NCBI GenBank assembly: GCA_015179045.1
Contig: WHUZ01000013.1
Coordinates: 992,001 to 1,056,000, forward strand
Length of the DNA: 64,000 nucleotides
From: Kalaharituber pfeilii
Taxonomy: Eukaryota > Ascomycota > Pezizomycetes > Pezizales > Pezizaceae
Reading direction: 5' to 3'
Position numbers and translations under genes: made by a program. Every line of letters begins with the position of its first letter. Position 1 is the first letter of the stretch. Below, in pieces: positions 21,156 to 34,115 of the stretch. The notes beneath the pieces were generated by a model. It was not told where the DNA came from and ran no database searches. It worked only from the letters and a program-made list of their open reading frames with translations.

Positions 21156-23275
21156 GGCAGTGAAAGAGGACTCTTGTTGTGGTTGTGATAGCGAAGGGAT
21201 GAGGTCAGTTCGAATAGAATCAGAAAACACAAAAAAACTACTAATTGTAAGATAAAATGGGAGATGAAATTAGCCAGCTATATCATAACGTGTGACAGGC
21301 GTTTGAGTCGATCAGACGCAGACGGTGGCTTTGTGTGTGTGGAGGAAGGGAGATTGTTAGGTATGGGTTGGGGCCGGGGGACTGGACGGGGAATAGGGGA
21401 GTAAAATTGATGCCAGATATGTAGATAGAGCAGATGGTTGTGGGTTAAGGTAAGCAGCCCTATAGGCTGCTTCCATACTGCTTGCGGGCTGCTTTACCTT
21501 TGTGAAACGCAGGTCGGGCAATCGTGATATGCAATATCAATTTGATAATTGCTTTGCTGTGAAGATTCACAGCCGGGCCGTCCTAGATAGGAGAAAAGAA
21601 GAGAGGGTGGATGTAAGATTGATCCGGGGGACGGTGATATGTAAACACTTGGTACTTGTGGTGGTGTATGTGGCTTGAATCAAAAATTCAGCAATGCAGT
21701 ACAATACGTGTTTCATCGAAGCCAGAGGGAAACGGGTCGAATTTTCATGTCGCTCTTCAGATAGGTGCGACAGGTGAGTCCGCTATTCCCCTATGCTGCC
21801 TCAACCTGAATACACCATATACACAACATCCGGACACGAGGCCCTGGTGGGTGAGGACTGTAGTTCACCGCCAAGCGAGCCACACCGCCAAAGGAGCCCA
21901 CCTCTGCACCAAAAAATAACCACTCAATAGAGCATATATCTCCACCACTATAACAAATTTTTATGTGCCCCTTCTAACAAGATCATACCAAGAGCCACTC
22001 TGTATCCCACACCTTTAATTGCTTGATTTTGTGGTTAAGCTATTATGACTCTGCATGCTTCTTGGCATACATTTTTGAAGTAGTAAATTTCTGAGACCTA
22101 CACTCTGCAATAAATTTGGTAGAAATTTTCAGATTTGTGAATATTGTAATTGCGCTGTATGTAACAGTGTAAAAAGAACAGTGAAGTGATTTCTGGGGTG
22201 GTTGTGAAGATATTCATAATATTCACTTTTCATAGAAACAATTTGTATGTGGGTAATAACTGAATCTAGGTATTGGGTGGGACTCTTGCATTGCAATGGA
22301 ATCCTGTGAGCATTTTGTATGAGAATCCCATATAAAACCAATACCAAAACATTACGGGAAAAGGTAATAATATGGAAATCCCAAAACTACGTTTTGGTGA
22401 AAACAAATATGCATGAGAATGAATTACAGGCTCTTAATTAGTTTACATGCAAACCACATAGAGAATTCTATGATAGTGGTACAAATATTTGCTTTGTCGC
22501 GTGGTCAGTTTTGGTGCCCAAGTGGACTCCTTTGGTGGTGTGGCTCGCTTGGTGGTAAAGTACAATACCAAATACCATGTAGTGAAATGCTCATCATATG
22601 CTCAGGCAGCGCAAGCTGAACACTACGGTGTAGCTGGTGATTCGCAACGTCTATATGGTGACCGGCTTACATGCTGATGCCCTGAGCTCGAACCTCGGAA
22701 AAAGCAAGGGATTGTGCCGGTTGAAGCAGGAGATGTCAACTTAGCGCGCTGTACGGTAGCTTATCGACACTCTCCTGAAATAAATCAAGATAGTTAACAC
22801 AGTAATATGATAGGAATCGTGAAGGGGCGGGAATTCAGTTTCTGTGCCTAACGTGCAAGTAAAGTAGTACTACCAACATAGCCAGCTATATTCAATTCAT
22901 GGTGTTTAGACGCCATACGTAGGTGGGTATAGTCGAAACATGGAGGCCAGTGACTAACCAGAAGAAAAAATGTCCAGTTAGAAAAAGAATCTTACGGAAC
23001 TCATGAAGGAAAAAAGGACTACAAGAAAAAGAAAAGATAAATGAGACAAGACCCACCCAAGAAGAGAAATGAAGACAGGAAATGGAGGTATATGAACTCC
23101 TAAAAAACTTCGCGATACCAGTGCGAGTTCCCATATCTACCCATACTCCAGTAACCAAAAAACAAAAACGTAAACACAAAGGTAATCGAGAAACAAGAGG
23201 AAATCAAGTACGCATCCACAAGTAAAGAAAATCATTAACCATCCACTCTGGCTACCCATGGATGGATCCCACATC
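21156..23275. other. Intergenic region with inverted repeat and tRNA-like boxes
   Basis: The gap lies between PMT2 and ABP2. It contains an imperfect inverted repeat at 21447-21500, and Pol III A-box-like (about 22537-22560) and B-box-like (about 22676-22698) sequences too far apart for a normal tRNA. No coding sequence is supported. Confidence 0.55.
21447..21500. repeat. Imperfect inverted repeat with central hairpin
   Basis: The left arm AAGGTAAGCAGCCC and the right arm GGGCTGCTTTACCTT pair with one bulged T. Inside, AGCAGCC and GGCTGCT around CTATA form an alternative 7-bp hairpin. It lies about 300 bp upstream of the PMT2 start. Confidence 0.75.
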
Positions 23276-25627
23276 TTACATGACTGCATGCAGCACCTTA
23301 CGCTTTATGGTAGCTATTTCGTCTTCTTTCTCCCTTAACCGTTTCTCCATTTCAAAGTACTTCTTCCTCCAATCAAAGTCATTGCCGTTTATATCAGTAT
23401 CTGCTCTTGATCCACCACAATTCCCGCCGGAACCTCTATTGCTGTTCCGTTTCTCAGCTGCCGTTCTGCCAGAACAGTCAGAGTCCACATCCTCCTCATT
23501 TTCTGCGCCATTTGTCCCCTCCACCACGCAATTAGACCCGCTACCCAGTAAAACCACCTGGGTGAAGTCTCCCTTCAACGATCCAAGTTTGAAAAGCCAA
23601 GATATTCTGTATCGTCCTTGATCAGGGCTTGATGCCTCCACCTTTGAGTCCTCAGAACCTGATATTCTCTGAATCTTGAAATTTTTGAATAATTCTGAGG
23701 AATTCAGCTCACACCCCAGCAGCACCTTCAATGTTGACAGCATTGCCAATTCTGGCGCTGAACTAGTACCCCCTAACCGCCCTATCAAATCCGCAATGGC
23801 CTTCTTCGCAATGCTCTTTGCGCTCTCTATATTTAAATTCGAAATTGCCCCTTGAAGCACATTGGCCGCAAAAGCCCTTTCTAGTTCTTCCAGTACCCCG
23901 TCAGATTTAAATGGATTTTTGCCGTTATAACGAGGTGCAATTGGAGTTGCAATTTTGACTGTTGACGGCTGCCGTGGAGGGACTTGAAGGTGAAGACCTT
24001 GAGGCCGTAAATTGTGAGTTGCTGGGAACTGCTGAGGATTTGAAGTAACAACTGGGGTAGAGGTCGGAGTCCCTGTAGCACCAGCGCCTAAGTCTATCGT
24101 TATGTTGTTCTTGCCAAAAGGATTAACTGGAAATGTACTGAATGGACCATCTCGGATCGACCGATTGCTTGGTGGCCGCCCCCTAAGTTTTCCAGTCAAA
24201 GGGTTCCCTGATGACGGCCAGGCTGAGGATACGGCAGGCCCGTGACGGCGTCGAGGCCGAGGCTTAGCTGACATTGGTGTAGTAATTGTGGGAGTGACAG
24301 CTTCATCCGTTGGCGTATCAAGCGAGAGCACAGGAGCAGAAGTTGGATGTGGCGTGGTGGCTTCTTTTGAGAAGGTTCTCCATCGATATTGCTGGCCATT
24401 CACTGGAGTAGAACTTCCACCAACGCCTATCGCAGCTGCAGTAGCAGACCATGGATCGGGGGTAATGGCCTCACCCAAGTATCGATCCATAGCATCTGTA
24501 TCCGTAGTGGGCGTAATAGCCGAGTGTGGGCCAGGAAACAGTGGGTTATGGAACTCCATGACCCCAACCGCGTCGGCTGTTGATGGGGTAGCGGGGTCCA
24601 TGTGCTGACGCTTCGAAGCTGGAAGTTCTTTATCAGTATTCTCATCATTCTTATCTTCAGCCTTACGCCTGCCCCGCTTCGGCCGATTTTCAGGGTGAAG
24701 TGCCCTGAGTGCCAAGTCCTCCTCAAAGGGGACCCCATCACGTATTTCTTCCGGGCCATTCTGAGTAACTGCTGGTATCTGGGTATAATAAGAATGGGCT
24801 TTGCCTAAGCAATACTCAAAAAAAGCGTCTATATGCATAGCATGCATCCACCGCTAAATATCCAAGTTACTAGTAAGCAGCTGAGCACCTTGAGGGGAAA
24901 GGGGGTATGAACTGTATATTTTTGCATTCTCTTTTGCATTTTATTACATACTTTCAGTCTCACTGCGTACTGTTGTACTTTCTGAGTACTCTGATCCGGC
25001 GTTCTTTCCACCCCGAGCTCTATAGCTAACTTGGTCCAAGTTTTGATTTCCTTTTGCTCCAACCGCATGATCAACTGAAGAAGATCGTGGACATTGAAGG
25101 TCTTGCCGTCGCTCTTAGGAGGTAGTCGAAAGGCCTTCCGTAACTCTGTTGTATCGCAGTTGAGAGGTACGCTCGGGTTGCAGTAAAGTATGAAAGCAAC
25201 GTATGCATCATCCAATGTCTCGTTAGTAACATCCCTCGAGGGTAGGGAGCGATCCGTGGGCGTAAAACAAGGTTTGCTTGGTGACATTGTAGAGAACCGA
25301 CCCAGAGAGAGTCGATCCCCAGATGGTTGGGAGAACATTGGAGTGCTGTTGCGCTCAATATACAGCTGCCGCGAAAATGAGGAGTCATTATGCTCTTGCT
25401 CGTTCTGACTCTGTTCAGATTGTCCATCAATTAGAGGGTCTATGTAGCTGGCTGAAGGAGATTAGCTACAAGAAAATCCAATGACCAGAGAAACAAGAAT
25501 TTCAAGAACCTTCTGACTGCTCACGTTCCGTGGACTCCCCTTCACCATTTTCGGCTTCCCTCAGCACACGAGCCAGGACACCTTCATCGTCTTCAGAATC
25601 CGGGGTGTCCTCGTGATAGTCGCCCAT
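23276..25627 (-). CDS. ABP2: ARS-binding protein 2 (Abp2 family)
   Basis: Three exons right to left: 25510-25627, 24952-25451, 23276-24853, giving 731 aa. The family is named for fission yeast Abp2, which binds AT-rich replication-origin DNA. The conserved block is N-terminal, spread over exons 2 and 3: LPSRDVTNETLDDAYVAFI, CNPSVPL, TELRKAF, EQKEIKTWTKLAIELGVE, QKVQQYAVRLKRWMHAMHID, FFEYCLGKAHSYYTQIP. A basic, Pro/Thr-rich middle follows (PRPRRRHGP, GKLRGRPPSNR, an AT-hook-like core). Then come a helical segment and a C-terminal coiled coil (KKYFEMEKRLREKEDEIATIKRKV). Exon 1 is acidic (DTPDSEDDEGV). Nuclear location and DNA binding are inferred from the family; the rest of the protein is poorly conserved. 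Confidence 0.9.
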
Positions 25628-25975
25628 ACTCACGATACAATACTCAAATAACGCGGCCCGTTATTGTTTGCTGCGACGGAGTTTTAAGGCAACTAATGCC
25701 AGTGCACCAACTCAAAAGAAATTCAGGATTGGGTCTCGATAACAGAAGCGTGCCCGGATAGACCAATTGAAACTAAGTACTGGCCAGTAAGTGTACTCGG
25801 GATGGGTGGTGTTGGATCTGCGTAACCAGCGTCACCCCGCAATTGCTCCGTGATGGGCTGCGGGACTCCGCCAGAGGAGTAAGCAGGAATATATAAGTAA
25901 GAATAGCACCTTCTTGCCGTTGTTTGGCGAGATGCGGTTGGCACTTCTACTTGGGGGTATGATGCAGCTTGGGGC

Positions 25976-26034
25976 CTGGGGGGGTGGAGGGGGGGATATG
26001 GAGGAGGGGATGAAGGCGAGGGGGAGGGGGCTGC
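25976..26034 (+). repeat. G-rich tract
   Basis: Dense runs of G broken by A or T (GGGGGGGTGGAGGGGGGG and onward). It has quadruplex potential and lies about 0.4 kb upstream of ABP2. Confidence 0.75.
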
Positions 26035-28566
26035 GGGAAGCAGCCAGTGCAGCGGCGTGTGCGAGGAAAGATGAGGTTGGGGGGGTGGGCTGCAGTGCGA
26101 GGTTATGGCACATGGCGCTGGAAACTTGCCAGGGTATTTCTGCTCTAGGTTCAAGATCTGCAACCTGTAACAGCGAGGCGTTTTCTGGAAGTTTTCAGAT
26201 TTATTGCTTGTTAGGGCATATTTTTTTTTAGCTACGCGCGGGGGATGGGAGGTGAAGGTCCATTGTGAGGCGAGGGGGCCGCGGATGGATGGGGGGAGGG
26301 AGGGACGGGGTGGTCTGGCTTGGGCGAATAGAGTTTTTTACGGGCACTTGATCTTTTTGGCCGCCCAGTGGTAATTATCATACTCCACTACTAGAGAATA
26401 CATGTAGCAAATGGCATAGCGCTGCTACTGCAGGCACGCATCACGCACGCACGCAAACCCCGTCAGGGGTGCTGTCGCGCCCGTTTTGTCGATTAATTGC
26501 AACGGTCTAAGAATAGATTGCTCTGAAAAAAGAGTTTTATTGGATATATGATACCATTTTTTTCCTGCACGTGCACGAAGTAATGGATCACACTTACTGG
26601 AACGAGAATACTTTAGCTGTATATCTACATAACTTCAAGGCCGAGTAGGGGATATGAGCATTAATAGCAGTTCCTCGGTGGCATCTGAGAGGCTTACATA
26701 CAACAAACACACACCAAATATGAATAACATATTCACCTTGTAAAAGTTGAGCTGACCTCCACTAGCCTGGTGGGCCAGCGCCAACAGAGGTCCCTCAACT
26801 TGAAAAATTCCGAGCCTCAGTACAATAGATAATAACATACTCAAGCAGGTATGGATATGGCTCGTGCTAGAAGAGTGATGAGGTTTGTACAAATACGTGT
26901 TCATATGTATTGTTGAGCAGTGCATAGAAGAGTGTCTGCAGGCCCGTCGACCTGCTGACCCAATGCCTCATGCCCCACAGACGAAGTCGATGAAAATATC
27001 TATTATACGTACGGTTCGGCTCGATACTGGTGTTGAGCCAGAGACGTAAGGCACTGGTTCGCGTGTCGCGTCTTGGCATGTCGCAGGTCTGTGATATCCA
27101 GACCACATCAAACTATGGCCAAGCAGCCTGAAAGATAGTCCGACCTGGTTATGAGACTAAGTCTGACTGCACTTAAGGGAGCACAGTCTTCGATAAGACT
27201 GAGGGGGCCTAGTCTAAGTCTGCTCTATGATAGCAAACCAGTGACGTCAATACGTGATATAGCGTCAGCACTGGCACGGGGAATAGTATGCTGCAGAACG
27301 GAGATACATATGTATGATGCAGTCGAGCATGAAATCGTTCCATGCAACGGTATTGCCTGTGATACGAGGATTGCTGCGCCAACCATATGGCATATCTAGA
27401 CCATAGCTACATTTATATAACCCCTCTGATGAGCACGTTGCTTAACTTCCAACCTTCGCAGGCAACACATGGAGGATGGATAGATGGGTATTGATCAGAC
27501 AACCAGGGACCAGAGCTAGGGAATTCGAGATGCTTGCACTGCTATATGTGTACACAGGGACGGAGAGGGCGCTACAGGTACTTATAGATTTCTCGACTTC
27601 GCGGCTCAGGGCTGTGGCCGTTTAGCCAAGTAGCAGCAACATCTCATCGTGCACGCAGTCCAAAGATGATGCAGAAGGTGCTGTGGCACACCGAAATGTG
27701 TGGCGGTGGGAGAAGCTACTTACTTAGTATGTAGCGCTGCGTTTGCTTATTAAGGTACTGTGGCAGGGATCTTGGCATGGGCACTAACTTAGGGGAGCAG
27801 AGCCGCAGGCGAACGTGCGTGTGGGATGTGGGATTCAGGCCCCCTCTACATACAAGTACGTCGTTCGGATCCCCGCCCCCATGCAATGATGCAGGCCGCT
27901 CTGTCAATGCCGCAGGCAATCACCAACCCAATGCACTGTTGCACACAAACTGAACGCTTGCAGCGTGGAGAGTGAAGTCACGGTGCTGCGAGATCCGCAA
28001 TCCCATTGGCCAGTGTCCAAAAGGACGGGTACTCTACATAGTAAGTAGCACGCCTCCCCCTGCTGCGATGCAACTGCTGTCCGCACTGCTCTACCATTCG
28101 TCCGCTCGTTCCATCCTGGGGGTTAGCCATGGTTATCATAGCTGGCACAGGAGGATGGCGGGGAAGAGAGCCAGGAGTACGGGAGGAGGAGGGTGAGGAG
28201 GGGCCTTGGAGTCAACACCAGCAATTCTTCGCCTCAAGTCCTTTGGGAACATCGTTATTTTATGTGACCGATGCAAGGCCAGGCAAACATTACAAACAAG
28301 AACTGGTGGCTGGTTGCTGGTTGCCTAATCTACATAATGCTTGATGTGCTGCACATGCTTCAGAGGCCCGGTCCGCGGTGGAGGGCCTACGGAGTACGGA
28401 GTCTGAGAGGGCTCGATGTCAGTAAGATCATTGTACCATTGTACTGTACCATTATGCGCTGCACCAGAGCTCCACAGCGCCCTCCACGAACAGAGAGTTG
28501 CAGTGACCTACATATCATATGTGACTGCTGCTCCATTGCCCATGATCAAATCCTGCGTATTGAAAG

Positions 28567-28590
28567 CCCGCCCCGCCCCGCCCCGCCCCG
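28567..28590 (+). repeat. CCCCG microsatellite
   Basis: About five perfect copies of the pentamer CCCCG. Confidence 0.9.
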
Positions 28591-28904
28591 ATCCAGCTGC
28601 GGCGTCCGTGATCGGCTCGCGCGCTCTGCTCAGCTCTAGGTTGTGAGAAAAAAGAAATACCGGGAATGCGTTTCCTGTATAAAGAAAATGCTGTAGTATG
28701 CTGTATGCTGTCTCGTCTCTTCCGCTGCTTTGCTTTTTTGCCTCAATCCGAAGCCCCCTTCCTCTCCCAGTTTCACCTGCCGTATCCATAAGCTTCTGTT
28801 AATACTTAGTAAGAGGACTACCTCATCTCTGGTTCTCTCCACGCCATCGCGAACTTCCTGGCCATCTCCTTCCCACATCCGCTCTGTTCACTGTTCATTT
28901 TCTA

Positions 28905-28918
28905 CCCCCCCCCCCCCC
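28905..28918 (+). repeat. Poly(C) run, 14 nt
   Basis: A homopolymer in the CT-rich stretch before the EDC4-like gene. Confidence 0.9.
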
Positions 28919-29344
28919 AACCCTCCCTCCAACCCTATCACTCATATAATCACCCCATTCCAATTTTTTATTTCTCCACAACCTTCTTCCCTCCCAGATT
29001 ACATTCCGCAATCCTTGTGCTTAGTCGGACTGGTTTCGGGCCTGGCAGCAGTGCAAAATTCACAAATTCTCTTACTGCATTCTTGACGATATATTCCCTA
29101 TCTTGTCTGAAGCTTGTTTAGGGCGAGAATCTGACACGTGAAGTTTGCATTTACAATAAACAGTGTGCAGCAAATTACTTCGCCGAGGGGACACCACAAG
29201 GCGAATCTATTTTCTTTGCTTAGCAGTCCGTCGTGACTCTTATTTTCATCTTGAGTGAGAATCTGAAAGAGTCACAGGCCTCTTTTTCAAAAGCAGCTTC
29301 AATTTTCTTTTAGCTATTGCTACAACCTTACATCGGGCTTTACT

Positions 29345-32300
29345 ATGGCGACTGAAGGGCTCTTTGACAGGCTGCGAAAGCAGGCCAGTCAGAGCCCTGC
29401 TCCGCAATCTGCCAACTCAAACATGGGTTCATCCCCGACCATGCCTCAACAACAATATCACCGCGAGGAAAGAGTTTCATCTGCGCCTTCCTATACCTCG
29501 GAGACATCAACCTTTTTGCCTCCTCCTCCTTATCAGCCATATGAGCAGGCTTCAGCAAGATCGCAGACTCCTCCAATTTATAATCCGCCACTTCCAGCTG
29601 CAACAGACCGCAACCGCACCGAAAGTTTGCTTGGGTTGTTGAAATTCACTCACGCACCATCCCCAGTTACTTCTAATTCTACTATCCCCAGGGAGACGGT
29701 TCTTTCACCACCTCCTCTTACACAGTCCGGTTCGACATTTCCGGCTAGTAGTTCGCAGTCGCATACTAGCAGGCTTACGAATGCACAAGACTTAGTTGCT
29801 TCTTTGCTAGCAAGATCAACCGTAGCAAATCCATCGAATACGGAAGCACATTCCCAAATGCCGTATAATACGACCGGCCCTTCTTCCATTGATTCTACTA
29901 CCGGGGCACGTTCTAATCTTGCACCTGTCAATCCCCAGGATCTGGTCCTCCAATTATTCAATAGACCTAAACCTTTGCAGGGCAACCAGAGTACCGTCCA
30001 AAATGCAGAACCCGATGAACGTGACCAGGATCATGTTGCTGAAACTCCATCACCCAATGCCAACTTCGGCACAGAGGATATTCAAGCTACCCAGTCGCCA
30101 TTGCAGAAAACTCCAACTCCACCTGCTGATCCACATTCCGTGAATCTTTCCGGATCGGGACCTTTCACTCAAGCAACTGGCTCTCAGCAAACACCTAGTT
30201 CAACCGCACCAGGTACGTCCGGACCTAACAAGACATTGTTCACGTATGTAAATCCTTTTGATCAGCTTCACGCGTTGAGCCCAAAGAATAAGGCTCCAAA
30301 GCAGAACTCGCCAGGTCCCAATGGGATCAAAAAGTCTATGATCCCTACACCAGTTAACCCAGTTGATATTCCGTTGCCATTCTCGCCAAAGGTGGAACCT
30401 TCCAAGGTTGAATTTGATGAGAATGATGTTCTTCAGCAAATTGACATGAGATTGAAGGCTCAAATGGAAAAAAGGGAGAAACAAGAAGAAAAGGCCAAGG
30501 AGGTTATTGAGCCCTCCGTTCCAGAGCCTCTGCAACCGGAGACCGGAAGGCATCCAGAGATTGCAGAGTCCGCTGGAAAGAAGGATGTGGCTGGTAGTGA
30601 TATGTCGAAGGAACACACCGACAAGGATGGGCAGGAACCCCAAGAGACCTCAAAGGAGCCTGCACAGTCTTCAGATGCCGCTGAACGCGAGGAAGATGAA
30701 GAGGCGGACTATGTTGAGCATCAAGGCCCAATCAAAGTTTTCAATTTCCCCATGAAACCGTTTTCCGCAATCACTATCAACCATGATATTCCAAATTCGC
30801 AGAGGCCACGATTCCCGTTGACGAAGATGTCAGACATTGCTCGCATGCCTCGTCAGTTTGATCAACTTGATCGCAACCTAATTGCAGCATCATCATTGTA
30901 CATTGTCTACGCTATTAGTAAGAGTAATGGGCGTGGTGGTATTCGAGTCCTCAGACAGGAAGATGGCCAGGATCGAGTGTTAAACAAGGATACATGGGAC
31001 AGAACATTTAATGTTGTCATTGGAAGGGGCGAGAGGATTTTAGGAACTGCTGTCTCTGGAGCAGTGCTTTGGGCAGATATTGGTGAAGGGTTCGAGACCA
31101 ATGATTGGTATTTTCCTATAGTTTATTTCTCGTGTTGAGGATGTCGTTACTAACATTTTTATGACAGGCAAAGTCACAGCTTCATATTCCCTCCCTCGGA
31201 AGAGCAGGGCCAAACAAATGGCGTTTTGAAGTCTCGGGCTAGAAAGTCGTCAAGACATATAGACGTCTTTGCAATTGGCCGCGGGAAGACAATCAGCATA
31301 ATTCATGCACCCACTGCGAAGGCATATGCACAAGGGCACAAAGGAAACGAGGTGGCTTCCAAGAAATACCTTGCGGACCATTCTCGTATCATTGATACAG
31401 GAAAGGCCTCAAAAGACTTTTGCTTCTCGGAGGACGACACTGTCATCATCTCCATCGACAAAGCTGGTAAATTGAAGCTATGGGATGTTCAGGATTTGGT
31501 CAATTTTGGGGGTCCTTACACCTCCGGGCAGGCAGCAACAATGGCTCAGTCACCAATGCTCCTGTCGACGCCTGCCATGGTCTTGTCTGCTGTGGCTGCT
31601 GGAGAATCATACCGAGCGACTTCTGTCATGTTCCTAGATAAGCATAGGCCATTCCACAAAGGTCTTGCTCTGAGGTATGTCATCGTTGGGATGAAACAAA
31701 ACCACACTCTACAGCTTTGGGATCTTGCTCTTCAGAGACCAGTGCAGGAGATACACTTTCCACAATCCAGTGATACAGATGCTTTGTGCTCTGTGGCTTA
31801 CCATCCGCCAACTGGTATCGTCGTGGTAGGCAATCCGACCCGCAATTCAATATATTTCATTCATCTCTCAGCGCCAAAGTACAACTTACCTCCTCAGTCT
31901 CAAGCCCAGTATATCAAGAATCTGGCGTCGAAGAGCAATACGATTCCCAAACCTGATGCTACTGCTATTCTGAGTGGCCTTAGGGAGTACTCATTTGCTT
32001 CGAAAGGGCAGCTGATGAGTTTGGAAATCCTGGACTCTCCGTCTGATACCGAAGAGGGCGAAAGTTCTCCGTTATTCGAGCTCTATGTGGCACATTCGAA
32101 GGGTATGACTAGTCTCAGTGTTCACAAGGAAGATCTTGGATGGGATGCGGAGTGCAAGACCAAGCATCCTGTAGATGCTGTTGTGGCTAAGGTCTGTACG
32201 ATCAGCCCAATGCCACAGCCACCGCCTCCAGCTCCTGAACCAGAGCCGTCAACGGTGGTAAGCCCTGTCCCTACACCTGATGGATTGAAGCCTGCTACTG

Positions 32301-34115
32301 CCACAAAAGAGGTACAACGGCGCAGAAGCCCCAGCCCTGCGACTGCTCCTCCTTCGACCACTGCCTCAAAGAGCGAGAAATCTGACAATCAAAGTGCATC
32401 TAATGGGCCAAGCAACCGAAAGAAGAAGGGTGCGCAAAGACAGCAGCAGCAGCAACAACAATTTGTTGAGCCTACCGGTGACAAAGGGCAGGAAAAGCCT
32501 GCACAAGAGAAGGCCTTGGCTTCGAAGTCCAAAGTCACAGCTTTGACGCCAACTGGCTCTTCAGCGTTAACAGTAGTAGACTCACAGACAGGCAATGCAC
32601 TTACGCCAGCAGTGCTAGAACGGGAAGTGAAGAAGATTGAAAGCTCGGTGTCCGCAGAGTTCTCGAGAGTTTTTAGCGCTGAGCTTGATAAATTATGTAG
32701 GCACCTAAACTCCTTTACAAATTCACTTCAAGTTGATGCTAACCACTGTTTGCCGTAGACAAATCGCTGAGCGAAGATAGAAGGGTTCAACAAGCAGCCG
32801 GGGATGCCAAGCAAGAGGCACTCTTAAAACTTCTTTCAAGCACATTGACTGAGAATGTCGAACGGGTCCTAGCGGATATTGTTAGGAGCAATATTGAGCA
32901 ACAAGTTGTCCCAGCTATCGCTACAGCTACTACGCAATCAATTGAGCGAAGGCTCTCTGATGCTGTGGGAAAGTCACTTTCACAATCCATCCCCGCCGAA
33001 TTGCGAAATGCCCTCCCAGATCTCATTAAGCGTTCAATATCTTCAGCAGATGTCATTGCTAAGATCGCAGAGGCTTGTGGAAAAGCATTGGCTAGTCAGT
33101 TGTCTGGTACAATAGAGAGAGAACTCACACGAGTTCTTCATGCTTCTATATTCCCTGCATTTCAACAGATGGCTCTTGACACTGCGCACAAGGTGGTTTC
33201 CGATGTGGACATGAAAAACAGTGCAACATTTGCTGCGCTTGAGAGGATACAGCAGCAAGAGTCTAGAAAGATGGATGCTCTGATTGTCGCCCATCAGCAC
33301 GACACAAGAAAAGTTGAGCAGTTGATGGTTATGGTGCAGCAATTGACGGAAACCATCACCACCATGTCGAGGACGCAAGGAGAGATCTCGAGGGCGCAAG
33401 CGGAGATGACTAGGACTCAGCTGGAGATGTCTCGTGCTCAGCAGGACATGATCAAGCAACAAACAGAGTTCCAAGAGCAAGTTCAAAAGGCGCAGGCTGA
33501 CTGGCTGCAAGGGCAGAATTGGCCTGAAGAGGAGGAGTCAGCGGTGCAAGAACAAGCCCGACAAGCACCGCAACCATCGCCACAGCAGATTGAGCGTGAT
33601 GAGATTGATTCGTTATTCAGGATGGGCAAGTTTGAGGAGGCGACAATCAGGGTAAGTACCGATCCCTAAATTCGTCGTTCATGTTGTTGATTTTCCATTT
33701 CTCTAGTGGCTTCAATCCAAGGACCGCCAAGAGGAGTTGTTTGATGAGGTTGTAAGACGCTATAGATACGACTTCATGCCTTCTCTCAGTCAGCTGGTGC
33801 TTCTATCTGTTTCTGCTGCTGTCACTGTCAATTTCGAGAATTCTGTTCAAGACCGTATCAACTGGCTAGAGGGTGTGCTATCTGTACTTGACCCAAGGGT
33901 ACGTAAAGTTCAATGGAGAAGCAATGAAATAACATAATCCTAACGGAATATAGCATCCTGAAATCGCTGAAATCTGCCAGCGCATCATGGCCGTGGTCGT
34001 CCAGCGCTTGGAACAATCCTACATGCGTATTGCTGAGCGCGACCCAACGGAACCGGCCCTTAGGAAGATTCCGGCCCTGGCAAAGAGGGCTAGAGAGCTC
34101 GGTAACCTAAACTAG
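29345..34115 (+). CDS. EDC4/Pdc1-like mRNA-decapping scaffold
   Basis: Five exons: 29345-31107, 31168-32696, 32759-33651, 33707-33898, 33954-34115, giving 1512 aa. EDC4-type proteins are P-body scaffolds that bring Dcp2 and Dcp1 together. The N-terminal 450 residues are disordered, with repeated short leucine motifs (residues 5-13, 92-100, 146-157, 196-207). A WD40-like region follows (about 470-850: KVFNFPMKPFSAITINHDI, HIDVFAIGRGKTISII, ISIDKAGKLKLWDVQDL, HTLQLWDLALQRPVQEIHF). Then come a low-complexity Pro/Ala/Gln hinge with a poly-Gln run, a long heptad-rich coiled coil (VQQLTETITTMSRTQGEISR), and the helical C-terminal domain (MGKFEEATIRWLQSKDRQEE, HPEIAEICQRIM). Domain order and length match EDC4. 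All junctions are in frame; intron 1 has branch site TTACTAAC. Confidence 0.82.

Larger units (their letters stand above)
25628..29344. other. Large divergent intergenic region
   Basis: This 3.7-kb gap separates ABP2 and the EDC4-like gene, which are transcribed outward. It contains G-rich blocks (25976-26034, 26268-26311), a CCCCG pentamer run (28567-28590), a 14-C run (28905-28918) and a CT-rich leader before the EDC4-like start. I found no conserved protein, tRNA or repeat family. Confidence 0.55.

Noticed and set aside
25914..26231. Gly-rich 105-codon frame
   Set aside because: Composition comes from the G-rich tract; no family resemblance or splice context.
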